From NCBI GenBank assembly GCA_030041215.1, contig JASHOH010000133.1, forward strand, positions 1 through 63,792: 63,792 nt of DNA, read 5' to 3'. Of the stretch, positions 51,754-60,736 are shown one piece after another (within the stretch, counting starts at the first letter, position 1; each line of letters starts with the position of its first letter). The DNA is from Candidatus Sulfotelmatobacter sp. (GTDB taxonomy: Bacteria; Acidobacteriota; Terriglobia; Terriglobales; Acidobacteriaceae). The notes under the pieces were generated by a model. That model was not told the origin of the DNA. It did not search any database and worked only from the letters and a program-made list of their open reading frames with translations. The translations under genes and the position numbers were made by a program.

Positions 51754-52236
51754 ATGGCCACAAGCAGAATCACTCCCGATAACGACGTGCTCATCAGCGA
51801 AATAGAAATCGCGGCGCCGCCCGAGCGTGTGTTTCAGGCGCTGATTGATCCGCAGCAGGTTTTGTCCTGGTGGGGACAGGCGGGCATCTATCGTTGCTCG
51901 GAGTTCACCTCGGATGCGCGCCCGGGAGGGAAGTGGCGCGCGTCAGGTTCGTCGACGGAGGCCGGCACGTTCAATGTCTTCGGCGAGTATCTGGAGGTTG
52001 ACCCGCCACGCGTGGTCGCTTATACATGGGTCGCAAGCTGGACTGGCGACGCAAAAACCACAGTTCGTTGGGAACTTGAGCCGACGCCCAAGGGAACGCT
52101 TGTACGGATTCGTCACAGTGGTCTGTCGGCACGTCCCGAACTGGCGCAGAGCTATAGCGGCTGGCCAAGGATTCTGGGATGGATTCGCGCCTATTTGGAA
52201 ACCGGTGACACCATCGAATCGCGTAAAGCCTCATGA
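51754..52236 (+). CDS. SRPBCC/AHSA1 domain protein, copy 1
   Basis: A 160-residue START-like hydrophobic-ligand-binding protein. The AHSA1 pattern is EIEIAAPPERVFQALIDPQQVLSWWGQ and RPGGKWRASGSSTEAGTFNVFGEYLEVDPPRVVAYTWVASW, then VRIRHSGL near the end. It is the first of three tandem paralogues downstream of the ArsR gene. In such clusters the protein may bind a lipid, polyketide or other apolar ligand; no reaction is established. Confidence 0.87.
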   Translation: MATSRITPDNDVLISEIEIAAPPERVFQALIDPQQVLSWWGQAGIYRCSEFTSDARPGGKWRASGSSTEAGTFNVFGEYLEVDPPRVVAYTWVASWTGDAKTTVRWELEPTPKGTLVRIRHSGLSARPELAQSYSGWPRILGWIRAYLETGDTIESRKAS

Positions 52237-52287
52237 GGCTGCGCCGTTTCGGATTTTGCGGAGTGAAGACTCTAAGGATGAATCTAA

Positions 52288-52755
52288 ATGGCAAGCGTAA
52301 CCATAACTCCCGATAACGACGTCGTTACCACCGAGATCGAAATCGCCGCCCCTCCTGCTCGCGTTTTTCAGGCAATCATCCAACGCGAGCAGGCGCTGCA
52401 GTGGGGCGGCGGCAAAGATTTTCAGATCACGTTTTGGGAGATGGATGCCCGCCAAGGAGGCAAATGGCGCTACACCGCAGAGGAACGCAAGCACCCGGAC
52501 ACCAAATTCCACCATCACGGCGAAATTCTTCAGATTGATCCTCCGCGGCTGCTCGAATATACGTGGTTTGCGAGCTGGCACCCTGATCCATCGCACACCA
52601 CGATCGTTCGTTGGGACCTCACGCGGACGCCCACGGGCACGCGCCTGAAAGTCACGCACAGCGGTCTTGCAGCGCTCGCTGGTGCAGCCGAAGGCTATGC
52701 TCGGGGATGGCCCGGGTTGGTCCAGCAGATCAAGAATTTCGTCGAGAAACAGTAA
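52288..52755 (+). CDS. SRPBCC/AHSA1 domain protein, copy 2
   Basis: A 155-residue paralogue of the preceding gene, with EIEIAAPPARVFQAIIQREQALQWGGGKDFQITFWEMDARQGGKWRYT and DPPRLLEYTWFASWHPDPS. It starts 51 bases after copy 1. The Trp-Gly and aromatic cavity residues differ from copy 1, suggesting a different ligand. A palindromic repeat (52770-52800) follows its stop codon. Confidence 0.87.
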   Translation: MASVTITPDNDVVTTEIEIAAPPARVFQAIIQREQALQWGGGKDFQITFWEMDARQGGKWRYTAEERKHPDTKFHHHGEILQIDPPRLLEYTWFASWHPDPSHTTIVRWDLTRTPTGTRLKVTHSGLAALAGAAEGYARGWPGLVQQIKNFVEKQ

Positions 52756-52757
52756 TG

Positions 52758-52802
52758 AGTGGGGCGCCCCACTTCTCGCGGCCTTCGCGAGGAGTGGGAT
52801 GG
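52758..52802 (+). repeat. Hairpin element R3, SRPBCC spacer
   Basis: CCCACTTCTCGC and GCGAGGAGTGGG pair around a short GC loop. The same arms occur at 3713-3742, and a related hairpin lies in frame inside recN. It occupies the gap between SRPBCC copies 2 and 3 and could act as an attenuator. Confidence 0.68.
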
Positions 52803-52847
52803 TGAACGCCGCGACCTGACCGAGGGAAAGGGGAACATATTCCTGCA

Positions 52848-53312
52848 ATGACCACGACTGATAACGACGCCGTCGTCAGCGAAATCCACATCGCAGCGCC
52901 TCCGGACCGCGTCTTTCAGGCGCTCATCGATCCGAAACAGGTGATGTCCTGGTGGACGAGTCCAGACTGTCAAATCGCGGGTTTCGCGCTCGAGCCCCGG
53001 CGCGGGGGCAAGTGGCGCTATGACACTCATGAAAGCTAGCTGAGCGTGAATGGCGTCAGCAAGTTTCACTGTGATGGCGAAGTTGTGGAGTACGATCCGC
53101 CACGAATTCTCGCTTACACCTGGATTGCGAACTGGCACGACGACAAATCGAGGCGCACAGTAGTGCGCTGGGAGCTTACTCCAGACGCAAAGGGAACTCG
53201 AATCAAAGTCACTCATAGCGGCCTGGCGCAGGAGAATCTCGCGCGCCAGGATTACAGCAGCGGCTGGCCCGGCGTGCTCGGACAATTGAAGAAGTTTGTG
53301 GAAGGGAACTAG
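52848..53312 (+). pseudogene. SRPBCC/AHSA1 domain protein, copy 3, interrupted by TAG
   Basis: The frame reads EIHIAAPPDRVFQALIDPKQVMSWWTSPDCQIAGFALEPRRGGKWRYDTHES, then TAG at 53037-53039. It continues in the same frame with LSVNGVSKFHCDGEVVEYDPPRILAYTWIANW to a stop at 53312. Both parts together make a normal 154-residue paralogue. No nucleotides are missing, so only the TAG (perhaps from AAG or CAG) blocks the protein. It may be a recent pseudogene, a sequencing error, or translated by amber suppression. Confidence 0.85.
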
Positions 53313-53622
53313 CGGTTGGTTTCGAGTTGTCGAAAAAGCCCCGTGCCGCAACAGAGGCGAGACGTGGGGCTTGTGCCTGCTAAATCTCCAATATTACAGT
53401 CCAAAATATATGGTTTTTAGGAATTCAGCCTGTCGAAGCCTGGCTTTTATCCATTTAGCCGACGCAAAGTCATTGAATACCCGAAGTTTACTCAGACATA
53501 GCATTTTTCACACGCTGGCTCGAAATTTGCTTGCCAACATAACAATCGCGTGACATTCTGTTGCGCGATTTGAAAGCGGTCCTTAGGTTAAGAACCTATC
53601 CCCTACTAGAAAGGACGCTCCT
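53313..53622. other. Intergenic region upstream of receptor 2
   Basis: 310 bases, more AT-rich than its surroundings, presumably with the promoter of TonB-dependent receptor 2. No consensus promoter, repeat or gene was recognised. Confidence 0.4.
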
Positions 53623-56600
53623 ATGTCACGACCTTCCTCTCCCCTTCTACACGTTTCATTGTTTAGCCTATCGGGCATTCTTCTTTGCGGACTCTTGGTG
53701 CCAACGGCCTTGGCGCAGACCTCGATTTCAACCGGCAGCATAGCGGGTACAGTAACTGATGCCACTGGGGCGGTCTTGCCAAATGCGAAGGTTACAATTA
53801 CGGGTTCCACCGGCCAGACAATCCATGCGACCACCAACAATGCCGGGTTCTATTCATCTGGTGCTCTGATCCCAGGGTCATACTCCCTCCGCGTTGAGGC
53901 TAAAGGCTTTAAGACCGAGAAGCTAACCGTTGATGTGAAGGTCGATAACGTGGCCAATGGCAGCTTGAAAATGGAAGTTGGCTCAGAAAACACGGTCGTC
54001 GAGGTCCTAGCCAGCGCCGTTCAGGTCAATACCGAGCAAGCAACTGTGCAAGGAGTGTTGACGGCGAGTCAGATCGAGAATCTGCCAGTGAATGGCCGCA
54101 ATTTCCTCGATTTGGCTCAGCTCGAACCGGGCGTTCAAATTCAGGACGGCCAGAACTTCGATCCTACCAAGGCGGGCTATTCTTCGATTTCGTTTGGCGG
54201 ACGCTTCGGCCGAACTGCCCGGATCGAGGTAGACGGCGTGGACGTTTCCGATGAGACGGTCGGAACCACCACCACGGATATCCCTGCCAGCGGCATTCAG
54301 GAGTTCTCCATCGGTCAAGCCAGCCTCGACATGTCTACGGAACTGACTTCTTCCGGCTCGGTCAACGTCACCACAAAGGCGGGAACGAATGCCTTCCATG
54401 GCGAAGCCTTTGGTCAATTCCGCGATAGCACGGTCGGCGCCGCCGCTTTGCCCGTACCCGCCGGCACTCCCGCCCCGCCCTACCAGCGCAGCCAATACGG
54501 CGGTGATTTTGGCGGCCCGATCTTAAAAAACAAACTGTTCTTTTTCCTGGACGGCGAGCGTACCGTCCAGAACACGCAAACTCCCGTGCCGATCTCATAT
54601 CCCTTCACCGCGTACTCTGGCACCTTCAGTGACCCCTTTCGCGAGGCAAACCTGCTTGGCCGCGTGGATTATCAGCTCACGAAAGGCACGCGCCTCTTCT
54701 ATCGCTTCTCGTACTTCAAGAACCTCTTGGCCGCGACCTTCGGTTACGGCTACTCCGTCTACACCAATAAAGACATCACCCGCAATGATGTCGTAGGCGT
54801 GGATTTCAATACGGGCAGCTTTACCCACTCGATCCGCTTCTCGTATCTGAAGTTCCAGAACCAGATCGTCGACGCGACTATCGGTACCAGCCTGCCCTTT
54901 GCCAATGACGGAGTAGAGATTTTTATGGGCGCTACCGGCCTTGTCGCCGGACCGAATCTCCTGGCGCCGCAGAGCACACCGCAAAGCGACCACGAAATCA
55001 AATATGACGCAAGCAAGATTCAAGGCAGACACATCATTCGCTTTGGTGTGGCCTTCAACCATCTCGTTGGCGGCGGTTTCGCATCGTTCTGGAAGAACGC
55101 ACCGCAGATTGTCTCCGCAGTTACCACGGCCGACATCGCCACCGCCGCGGCAGGGCCTTTCCCGGGAGGAAGTGCCAATCCTCTCAATTACCCGGCGGAT
55201 GGCGGTTACATCATCGGAAATGGACTTGGCTATTCGTTCGTCCCCCCCTCCCTTGGTTTTCCCGCGGGGGAACTCGGACCTGACAATCGCATCCTGCTGT
55301 ATTTGGGGGATTCATGGAAGATTAAGCCGAATTTCACGCTCACTTACGGCCTGCGCTATGAGCGCGACACCGGTCGCAGCGACAGCCAGTTCGCTCCCCT
55401 CCCGGGGCTTAGCGCTTTGATTCCGGGTCTGGGCAATGCGGTGCGGCAGCCAAATGAAAACCTCGGCCCTAACCTGGGCTTCGCCTGGGATCCCTGGAAG
55501 AGCGGCAAGACTTCGATTCGCGGCGGTATTGGTTTGTTCTGGGAGAATGCCATTTGGAATAACGTCCTGTTCGACGGCCCATTCCGCGAACCGACCGGGG
55601 CCTTTCTGCAAACGCCTTCGCCTTGTTCGGCAGCGGGAACCCCCGCAACCATACAAACCACCGTGGGCCCAATCCTGGCGAGTGCCGGATCGCCCAACTC
55701 GATTTGCGGCACTACCTCAAGCTATCCGTACATTGGCGTTGCTATTCCTTTGATCATCGCATTCCAGCAACAGTATCAGGCCGATTCGCCGTTCAATATC
55801 AATGCCCCCAATCCGAGCTATGCCGGTCAATACCTGACTGACTGCACCGGCGGTACAAATTGCTTTTTCTTCCCAGGTGACTCGATGTTCTACCCCAACT
55901 ATCGGACTCCCCGATCAGTAGTGATGAACATCGGCGTCCAGCATGAAATTCGCCCGGGAATGGTCGTGAGCGTCGATTTCATTCGAAATGTTCAGACCCA
56001 CTTCTTGCTTGGAGTGGATCAGAATCACGCCGGCGATATCCGCTATTTCAGTTCTGCCGGAGCGGCTGCCGCGATCGCGGCCGTAATCGCGAATTGCGGT
56101 GGGGGTGTGACTACCGTTGCAGGAACATACACGGCTCCCTGCGCAACTGATCCATCCAACGGGACAAATGACGGCGGAACGTACGTTCCCCGGATCGCGA
56201 CCATCGCCGATTACGCGGCGAATGGCCTAGGGTCCTCGTCGGACATGGGCGGGGAGAGTTGCCTCATGGCGCTGGGCCACCCTTGCGCCTTTGGCGGTAT
56301 CAACTCGCTCGCTCCTCCCCTGGGCTTTCTTGCACCCGTGGGACGTTCTGAATATGACGGCCTTCAGATGAAGTGGGCAGAGAATGTAAAGCATCCCTTC
56401 CGAGGCGCCAAAGATTTCAATTTCCAGGTCTCCTACGCCTTGTCCCGCTTTAACAATTCGGGCGGCGCAGTACCGCCCGACACCACCGTCACGGCCGTCG
56501 CGGCTGATCAGGATTTCATCGTTCCCGCGCTCGACAACGCCAATGTCAACCGCTACTTTGGTCCTTCCACGCTCGATCGCACCCACCAGTTATCGTTTGG

Positions 56601-57252
56601 TGGCTATGTCGATGTGCCATTCGGTTTCCAGTTTGGCGTGATGTCGCACTTCTATAGTCCGCTTGCCATAACTCTGACTGTGCCGAACACCGGCCTTGGC
56701 CCGGGTGAAATTTTCCGCACTGACTTCACCGGCAGTGGCGTAACTCAGGATCCCTTGCCTGGTACCCACGTGGGTGAGTTCGACCGCGGCATCAACGCCA
56801 GCAGCATCAACACAGTTATAACGAATTTCAATAATACGGTCGTAGGACAGCCAACTCCCGCAGGCAACGTTCTGGTTCAGAACGGCTTTATGGCCAATGC
56901 AGACCTCGTCGCCCTGGGAGGAGTGGCCAATGGCGGCAACCCGCTGCCGCTAGCTCCTGCTGGCCAGGTCAACTATCCCTGGCTGAAGGCCTTTGACACA
57001 ACCATTGCCTGGACCTATAAGTTCAAGGAGCGGGTTACGATCAAACCGTCAATCGGCTTCTACAATCTCTTCAATTTTGCAAATTTCGATCTTCCGACCA
57101 GCATGATGTCAGGACTGCTCACCGGCACGCCTGGCGCCATCAACGGCACAACTTACGCCAATCAACTGGTTAATCGCGTCGGGGTAGGTACCGGCGTCTA
57201 CACGCTGGGTTCGCCGCGCGAAACCGAATTCGGTCTGAAGATCATCTTTTAA
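53623..57252 (+). CDS. TonB-dependent receptor, Oar-like (2)
   Basis: A 1209-residue outer-membrane receptor. The ATG follows AAAGGACG. The signal peptide (ILLCGLLVPTALAQ) is followed by a carboxypeptidase-regulatory-like fold (about 35-120, GSIAGTVTDATGAVLPNAKVTITG), then a TonB plug (about 130-250, NLPVNGRNFLDLAQLEPG) and a large barrel ending EFGLKIIF, with the terminal aromatic used for barrel insertion. It resembles receptor 1 in layout but is diverged. No linked transporter or enzyme genes reveal its substrate. Confidence 0.93.
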   Translation: MSRPSSPLLHVSLFSLSGILLCGLLVPTALAQTSISTGSIAGTVTDATGAVLPNAKVTITGSTGQTIHATTNNAGFYSSGALIPGSYSLRVEAKGFKTEKLTVDVKVDNVANGSLKMEVGSENTVVEVLASAVQVNTEQATVQGVLTASQIENLPVNGRNFLDLAQLEPGVQIQDGQNFDPTKAGYSSISFGGRFGRTARIEVDGVDVSDETVGTTTTDIPASGIQEFSIGQASLDMSTELTSSGSVNVTTKAGTNAFHGEAFGQFRDSTVGAAALPVPAGTPAPPYQRSQYGGDFGGPILKNKLFFFLDGERTVQNTQTPVPISYPFTAYSGTFSDPFREANLLGRVDYQLTKGTRLFYRFSYFKNLLAATFGYGYSVYTNKDITRNDVVGVDFNTGSFTHSIRFSYLKFQNQIVDATIGTSLPFANDGVEIFMGATGLVAGPNLLAPQSTPQSDHEIKYDASKIQGRHIIRFGVAFNHLVGGGFASFWKNAPQIVSAVTTADIATAAAGPFPGGSANPLNYPADGGYIIGNGLGYSFVPPSLGFPAGELGPDNRILLYLGDSWKIKPNFTLTYGLRYERDTGRSDSQFAPLPGLSALIPGLGNAVRQPNENLGPNLGFAWDPWKSGKTSIRGGIGLFWENAIWNNVLFDGPFREPTGAFLQTPSPCSAAGTPATIQTTVGPILASAGSPNSICGTTSSYPYIGVAIPLIIAFQQQYQADSPFNINAPNPSYAGQYLTDCTGGTNCFFFPGDSMFYPNYRTPRSVVMNIGVQHEIRPGMVVSVDFIRNVQTHFLLGVDQNHAGDIRYFSSAGAAAAIAAVIANCGGGVTTVAGTYTAPCATDPSNGTNDGGTYVPRIATIADYAANGLGSSSDMGGESCLMALGHPCAFGGINSLAPPLGFLAPVGRSEYDGLQMKWAENVKHPFRGAKDFNFQVSYALSRFNNSGGAVPPDTTVTAVAADQDFIVPALDNANVNRYFGPSTLDRTHQLSFGGYVDVPFGFQFGVMSHFYSPLAITLTVPNTGLGPGEIFRTDFTGSGVTQDPLPGTHVGEFDRGINASSINTVITNFNNTVVGQPTPAGNVLVQNGFMANADLVALGGVANGGNPLPLAPAGQVNYPWLKAFDTTIAWTYKFKERVTIKPSIGFYNLFNFANFDLPTSMMSGLLTGTPGAINGTTYANQLVNRVGVGTGVYTLGSPRETEFGLKIIF

Positions 57253-57275
57253 AGAACTCACTGAAGTAGTGAAAC

Positions 57276-57309
57276 GCCAGCCCCGAGCAGGGCTGGCGGT
57301 TTTTTTTTG
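57276..57309 (+). terminator. Rho-independent terminator after receptor 2
   Basis: CCAGCCC and GGGCTGG form a strong stem within CGCCAGCCCCGAGCAGGGCT, followed by GGCGG and eight or nine T residues. It may also serve the convergent small gene at 57320. Confidence 0.93.
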
Positions 57310-57319
57310 CGAAAAACTT

Positions 57320-57646
57320 TTACCGACTTACGCCGTTGCGCAGCTGTTTTGCCAGCTTCTCAATCCTTCTAAGTTTTTCGACCATATCACTGGCGATTAC
57401 GCCCTTCTGGATATTATCGACATCACTAGGTATCGTCTTCGCGATCGTGGCAAGTTCATCTGCCTCTTTCGAGAGTTTGTCGAGATCAATTCGCAGCACA
57501 GGTTTGGCCGGAGGAGGAATGTCTCTTTGAGCTTGCGCGTCGGCTTGCTGCGCCTGCCGGATGCCCGGTGATCGAGGGTCGGTTTGCGCCAGAACTGGAG
57601 ATACCACCAACAGAACGAGACCGAGAGTCAGAAGCAGTGGCCTCAC
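57320..57646 (-). CDS. Small secreted protein of unknown function
   Basis: A 108-residue protein from GTG at 57646, chosen because AGGAGG lies six bases upstream and the signal peptide MRPLLLTLGLVLLVVSPVLAQ follows directly. The mature part has a Gln/Ala/Asp-rich segment and a conserved-looking core, LRIDLDKLSKEADELATIAKTIPSDVDNIQKG, ending in basic helices (EKLRRIEKLAKQLR). It is helical and hydrophilic, a possible periplasmic adaptor. No family name can be given. Confidence 0.68.
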   Translation of the reverse strand: MRPLLLTLGLVLLVVSPVLAQTDPRSPGIRQAQQADAQAQRDIPPPAKPVLRIDLDKLSKEADELATIAKTIPSDVDNIQKGVIASDMVEKLRRIEKLAKQLRNGVSR

Positions 57647-57796
57647 CGCACACCTCCTACACAATGCGTACTGCTAAAGGGATGTGCCCATTGTAGCGCC
57701 GCGGTCAGGTTAACGGTCGCAGAGTGCGCTGAATTGCCGGCCACACAGGCAAAAAGCAAGAGGCTCGCAGCTTCTCAACGCGCTATACTTGGCTAT

Positions 57797-59308
57797 ATGT
57801 CTGGGGACGCGCAGAAGACTTTCTATCTCGAAACTTTCGGCTGCCAGATGAACGTGCATGACTCGGAGAAAGTCATCGGCACGTTGCGGCACCAAGGTTA
57901 TCGCCAGGTGGAAACGGTCGAGCAGGCCGATCTGATTCTCTACAATACCTGCTCCATCCGCGACAAGGCCGAGCAGAAAGTCTTCCATCGCCTGGCTGAT
58001 TTCAAGAAGCTGCAAGTGCTGGGCAAGAAGTTCGGAGTGCTCGGCTGCGTGGCCCAGCAGGAAGGCGAGAAGATTTTTGAACGCGCTCCACATGTGTCGC
58101 TGGTGTGCGGGTCGGCCTCATATCGGAATTTGCCGCAGATGCTGGTCCAACTGGAAACTGCCCCCGCCTTGGACCCCGCGCGCTATGACAAGGCGTCATC
58201 CCGAAGCTCGGCGTTTTCAGGTAGACCATCGGCTTCAGCCGGTGGCGGCGAAGCCGCGGGCGGAGGGATCTTGCGTGGAGCGCAACCGGATTCGGTAACC
58301 ATAACTCCGAACTCGCGACTAGGGACTCAGGACCTCGTCCGCATCACCGGCCTCGATGACCGTGAAACCGACAAGTGTTTTGAAACCGAGTTCACTGCCC
58401 GCAGCAATCCCCATCGCGGATACATCACCATCATCGAAGGCTGCGACAAGTTCTGCGCCTATTGCGTGGTGCCGTTTACGCGCGGCAAAGAGCGCAGCCG
58501 CACTTCCGATTCCGTGCTCGCCGAAGCGCGGCAAATGGCCGATCTCGGCTATACAGAAATTCAGTTGCTTGGCCAGAACGTGAATTCCTATAAAGATCCG
58601 ACAGGGAAGCCGTCTTCCCGGAAAAGCTTCGCCGAATTGCTGGCCGCGGTTGGCGAAGTTCCCGGCATAAAGCGAGTGCGCTTCACCACTTCGCATCCGC
58701 GCGACTTCGGACGCGACATTGTCGAGGCCATTGATGCGGTTCCCACATTGTGCGATCACGTGCATCTGCCCGTGCAGAGCGGCTCCGATCGCGTACTCGA
58801 CGCCATGCAGCGCCTCTACACATGCGAGCAGTATCTGGAGCGCATCGCATGGATGAAGTCTGCGAAGCGTGATATCAGCATCACCACCGATATCATTGTC
58901 GGTTTCCCGGGCGAGAGCGAAGCCGAATTTTCCCAAACCCTAAGTCTGCTGGATAAAGTCGGCTACGACGGCGTTTTCTCCTTCAAGTATTCGCCGCGCC
59001 CGAATACGCCCGCGCTGGCGCTTGAAGACGCGATTCCCGATGGAGAAAAAGCGCGCCGCCTCGAAGTCCTTATGACGAGGCAGAAAAACATACAGATGTC
59101 TCGGTACAAGAGATATATAGGAAGCACAGTGGAAGTTATGGTTGAAGGCAAGAACGAGGCACGCTCGCAGTGGATCGGCCGCACCAGCCAGAACAAAACT
59201 CTGAACTTCAGCGCCCCCGAGTTGGCTTCGCCCAAGATGGGAAGCTATGTTCCGGTTCGCGTGATCGGCAGTTTTCCTAACAGCCTTTTGGGAGAATTAG
59301 TGGTATAA
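57797..59308 (+). CDS. miaB: tRNA-2-methylthio-N6-dimethylallyladenosine synthase MiaB, with repeat-derived insert
   Basis: A 503-residue radical-SAM methylthiotransferase modifying A37 of tRNAs. The start ATG at 57797 gives MSGDAQKTFYLETFGCQMNVHDSEKV. Auxiliary-cluster cysteines are in FGCQMN, NTCSIRD and LGCVAQ. The radical-SAM CxxxCxxC is at 216-223 (CDKFCAYC), and a TRAM domain ends the protein. Residues about 130-180 (KASSRSSAFSGRPSASAGGG and following) are extra and are encoded by repeat R2. The insert falls between the UPF0004 domain and the radical-SAM core. The protein is longer than the usual 440-460. Confidence 0.94.
   Translation: MSGDAQKTFYLETFGCQMNVHDSEKVIGTLRHQGYRQVETVEQADLILYNTCSIRDKAEQKVFHRLADFKKLQVLGKKFGVLGCVAQQEGEKIFERAPHVSLVCGSASYRNLPQMLVQLETAPALDPARYDKASSRSSAFSGRPSASAGGGEAAGGGILRGAQPDSVTITPNSRLGTQDLVRITGLDDRETDKCFETEFTARSNPHRGYITIIEGCDKFCAYCVVPFTRGKERSRTSDSVLAEARQMADLGYTEIQLLGQNVNSYKDPTGKPSSRKSFAELLAAVGEVPGIKRVRFTTSHPRDFGRDIVEAIDAVPTLCDHVHLPVQSGSDRVLDAMQRLYTCEQYLERIAWMKSAKRDISITTDIIVGFPGESEAEFSQTLSLLDKVGYDGVFSFKYSPRPNTPALALEDAIPDGEKARRLEVLMTRQKNIQMSRYKRYIGSTVEVMVEGKNEARSQWIGRTSQNKTLNFSAPELASPKMGSYVPVRVIGSFPNSLLGELVV
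58193..58290 (+). repeat. Palindromic repeat R2 inserted in frame in miaB
   Basis: Begins GCGTCATCCCGAAGCTCGG, then CGTTTTCAGGTAGACCATCG, GCTTCAGCCGGTGGC and GGCGAAGCCGCGGGC. It aligns with the intergenic repeat at 28826-28915 over its whole length, with only scattered mismatches and one indel. It is translated without interrupting the miaB frame. Confidence 0.88.
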
Positions 59309-59335
59309 GAGGCGGAGAACGATGAAGGAGTCCGC

Positions 59336-59821
59336 ATGGAAGTAGAAATGACAATCCGTGGCCTGCTGATGGATCCGGTCTCAAACATGCCGATCGTCAT
59401 CCTGAAGGACGTGTCTGGCAATAGCGTGCTCCCGATCTGGGTGGGCGTTTACGAGGCGAACGCGATTGCGCTGGAAATCGAAAAAGTCAGCACACCGCGG
59501 CCGATGACCCACGATCTGATCAAGAATGTGCTGACCGGGCTCGAGACGCGTGTGCATAAAGTTGTGGTCACGGAGCTGCGCGAAGACACGTTCTATGCGG
59601 TGATCTGGCTGGAGCGCGGTGGCGAAGTCATCAGCATCGACTCGCGCCCTTCGGATGCGCTGGCACTGGCGCTGCGCGTGGATTGCCCGATCTTTGTGGA
59701 TGAGCTGGTGCTGAAGAATTCCAAGCAGGCAGCCAGCATGTCGGACCGCGTGACCGCGGAAGAGCTACGCAAATACTTGGAAGGTCTGAACGACGAGGAT
59801 TTGGGCAAGTACAAGATGTGA
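59336..59821 (+). CDS. Bifunctional nuclease family protein (DUF151)
   Basis: A 161-residue protein of the BFN/DUF151 family. EVEMTIRGLLMDPVSNMPIVILKDVSGNSVLPIWVGVYEANAIALEIE and VISIDSRPSDALALALRVDCPIFVDE are diagnostic. Members are reported to have DNase and RNase activity, and in bacteria the gene often follows miaB, as here (27-base gap, GAAGGAG ribosome site). The C-terminal UVR-like helix is missing, as in short members. Probably co-transcribed with miaB. Confidence 0.9.
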   Translation: MEVEMTIRGLLMDPVSNMPIVILKDVSGNSVLPIWVGVYEANAIALEIEKVSTPRPMTHDLIKNVLTGLETRVHKVVVTELREDTFYAVIWLERGGEVISIDSRPSDALALALRVDCPIFVDELVLKNSKQAASMSDRVTAEELRKYLEGLNDEDLGKYKM

Positions 59822-60736
59822 AATTCCAGACAATGGGCTTTGACGCAGCCCTTGCCAGAGATAATGCTGCTGAGCCATTGCTCGGGGACGAGATGTAGCT
59901 TTCACGGCTGAGCGATTGCCGGCCATCAGCAGCAGGTCACGGATGCCTATCTCGTGGGCCTGTCGATTCACCGCAAAGGGAAGTTCGCCACGATGCACCA
60001 GAGCACTTCGGCTTACTCCACGGCAATAGTGGAGCGGCCAGTCCAGCGCAGCCACCCAAGACTTTACATAATACCTGTTATCGGACACTGCGTCACCGCA
60101 ACGAGATCCCACACCAAGAGCAGACTTTAGTGTCGCACGCCAAATCTGTCACAGAAAGCGACGCTTGAATTCAATTCCCAAGAGCGCATTCCGATCGTCA
60201 TTCATCGTGCAACAATTGCACTTGTTTTCACAATAAATGCTGTCTTCTTTCGCAAACGTGCTTGCGCGACAGCATTTCGCGGCATCCGCAAAAATAATCA
60301 AATTTCTATTGACAATTCTCCGAAACGATCACATCATTCCCACGGTCGAGTTGAGCCAGACCTTAGTTGCGGTCGTTCGGGGAGCTCTAATCCGCACAGA
60401 CTGGCGACCCCCCTAACTCGATTTTTCTTCCCGGCCAAACGCAGCATTGCACCTGAAGCAGCCAATCTGCGCGGCAATCGTTGTGTTTTGTTGTAGCCTC
60501 GCCGGCGACGCGCGGCCGGAGAGGCGGGCCCTTGCGCATGAGCCTTTCAAGCTTTTCAACATCCGGCAAGCCGACGAGAACAACTCATCGCGTGCCAGTC
60601 ATGGACCGCCAGGCGGTTGCTCCAGCCAAGTTGTGTGGATTACATGCAATGGTGAAGCAGCATTCCCGACCGTCCGCGAGGAAGTTTGCCCGCAACACCA
60701 AAGACTCAATGGAGTGACACAAGGAGAAAACAGAAT
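59822..60736. other. Long intergenic region with a toxin remnant
   Basis: 915 bases with no intact gene. A decayed VapC fragment lies at about 59880-60080. Further on are an inverted repeat GTGCAA-CAA-TTGCAC (about 60208-60222), AT-rich DNA at 60170-60310 with a TTGACA at about 60308, and a frame at 60447-60740 judged unlikely to be translated. It may contain the promoter and a long leader for the peptidase gene at 60737. Confidence 0.55.
59880..60080 (+). pseudogene. Remnant of a PIN-domain (VapC) toxin gene
   Basis: From 59915 one frame reads IAGHQQQVTDAYLVGLSIHRKGKFATMHQSTSAY, and a few codons later LYIIPVIG. The pattern AGHRQVTDAYLLALA...KGKLATLD is the C-terminal half of VapC toxins. 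A shift of one base just upstream, near GAGCGATTG, would join DVAFTAER to it. The N-terminal half and any antitoxin are gone, and the catalytic LATLD Asp reads His here. It is a decayed toxin-antitoxin locus. Confidence 0.7.

Noticed and set aside
53037-53039. TAG as selenocysteine- or pyrrolysine-type recoding
   Set aside because: No selenocysteine-type hairpin is possible for TAG, and no pyrrolysine genes were seen; mutation is simpler.
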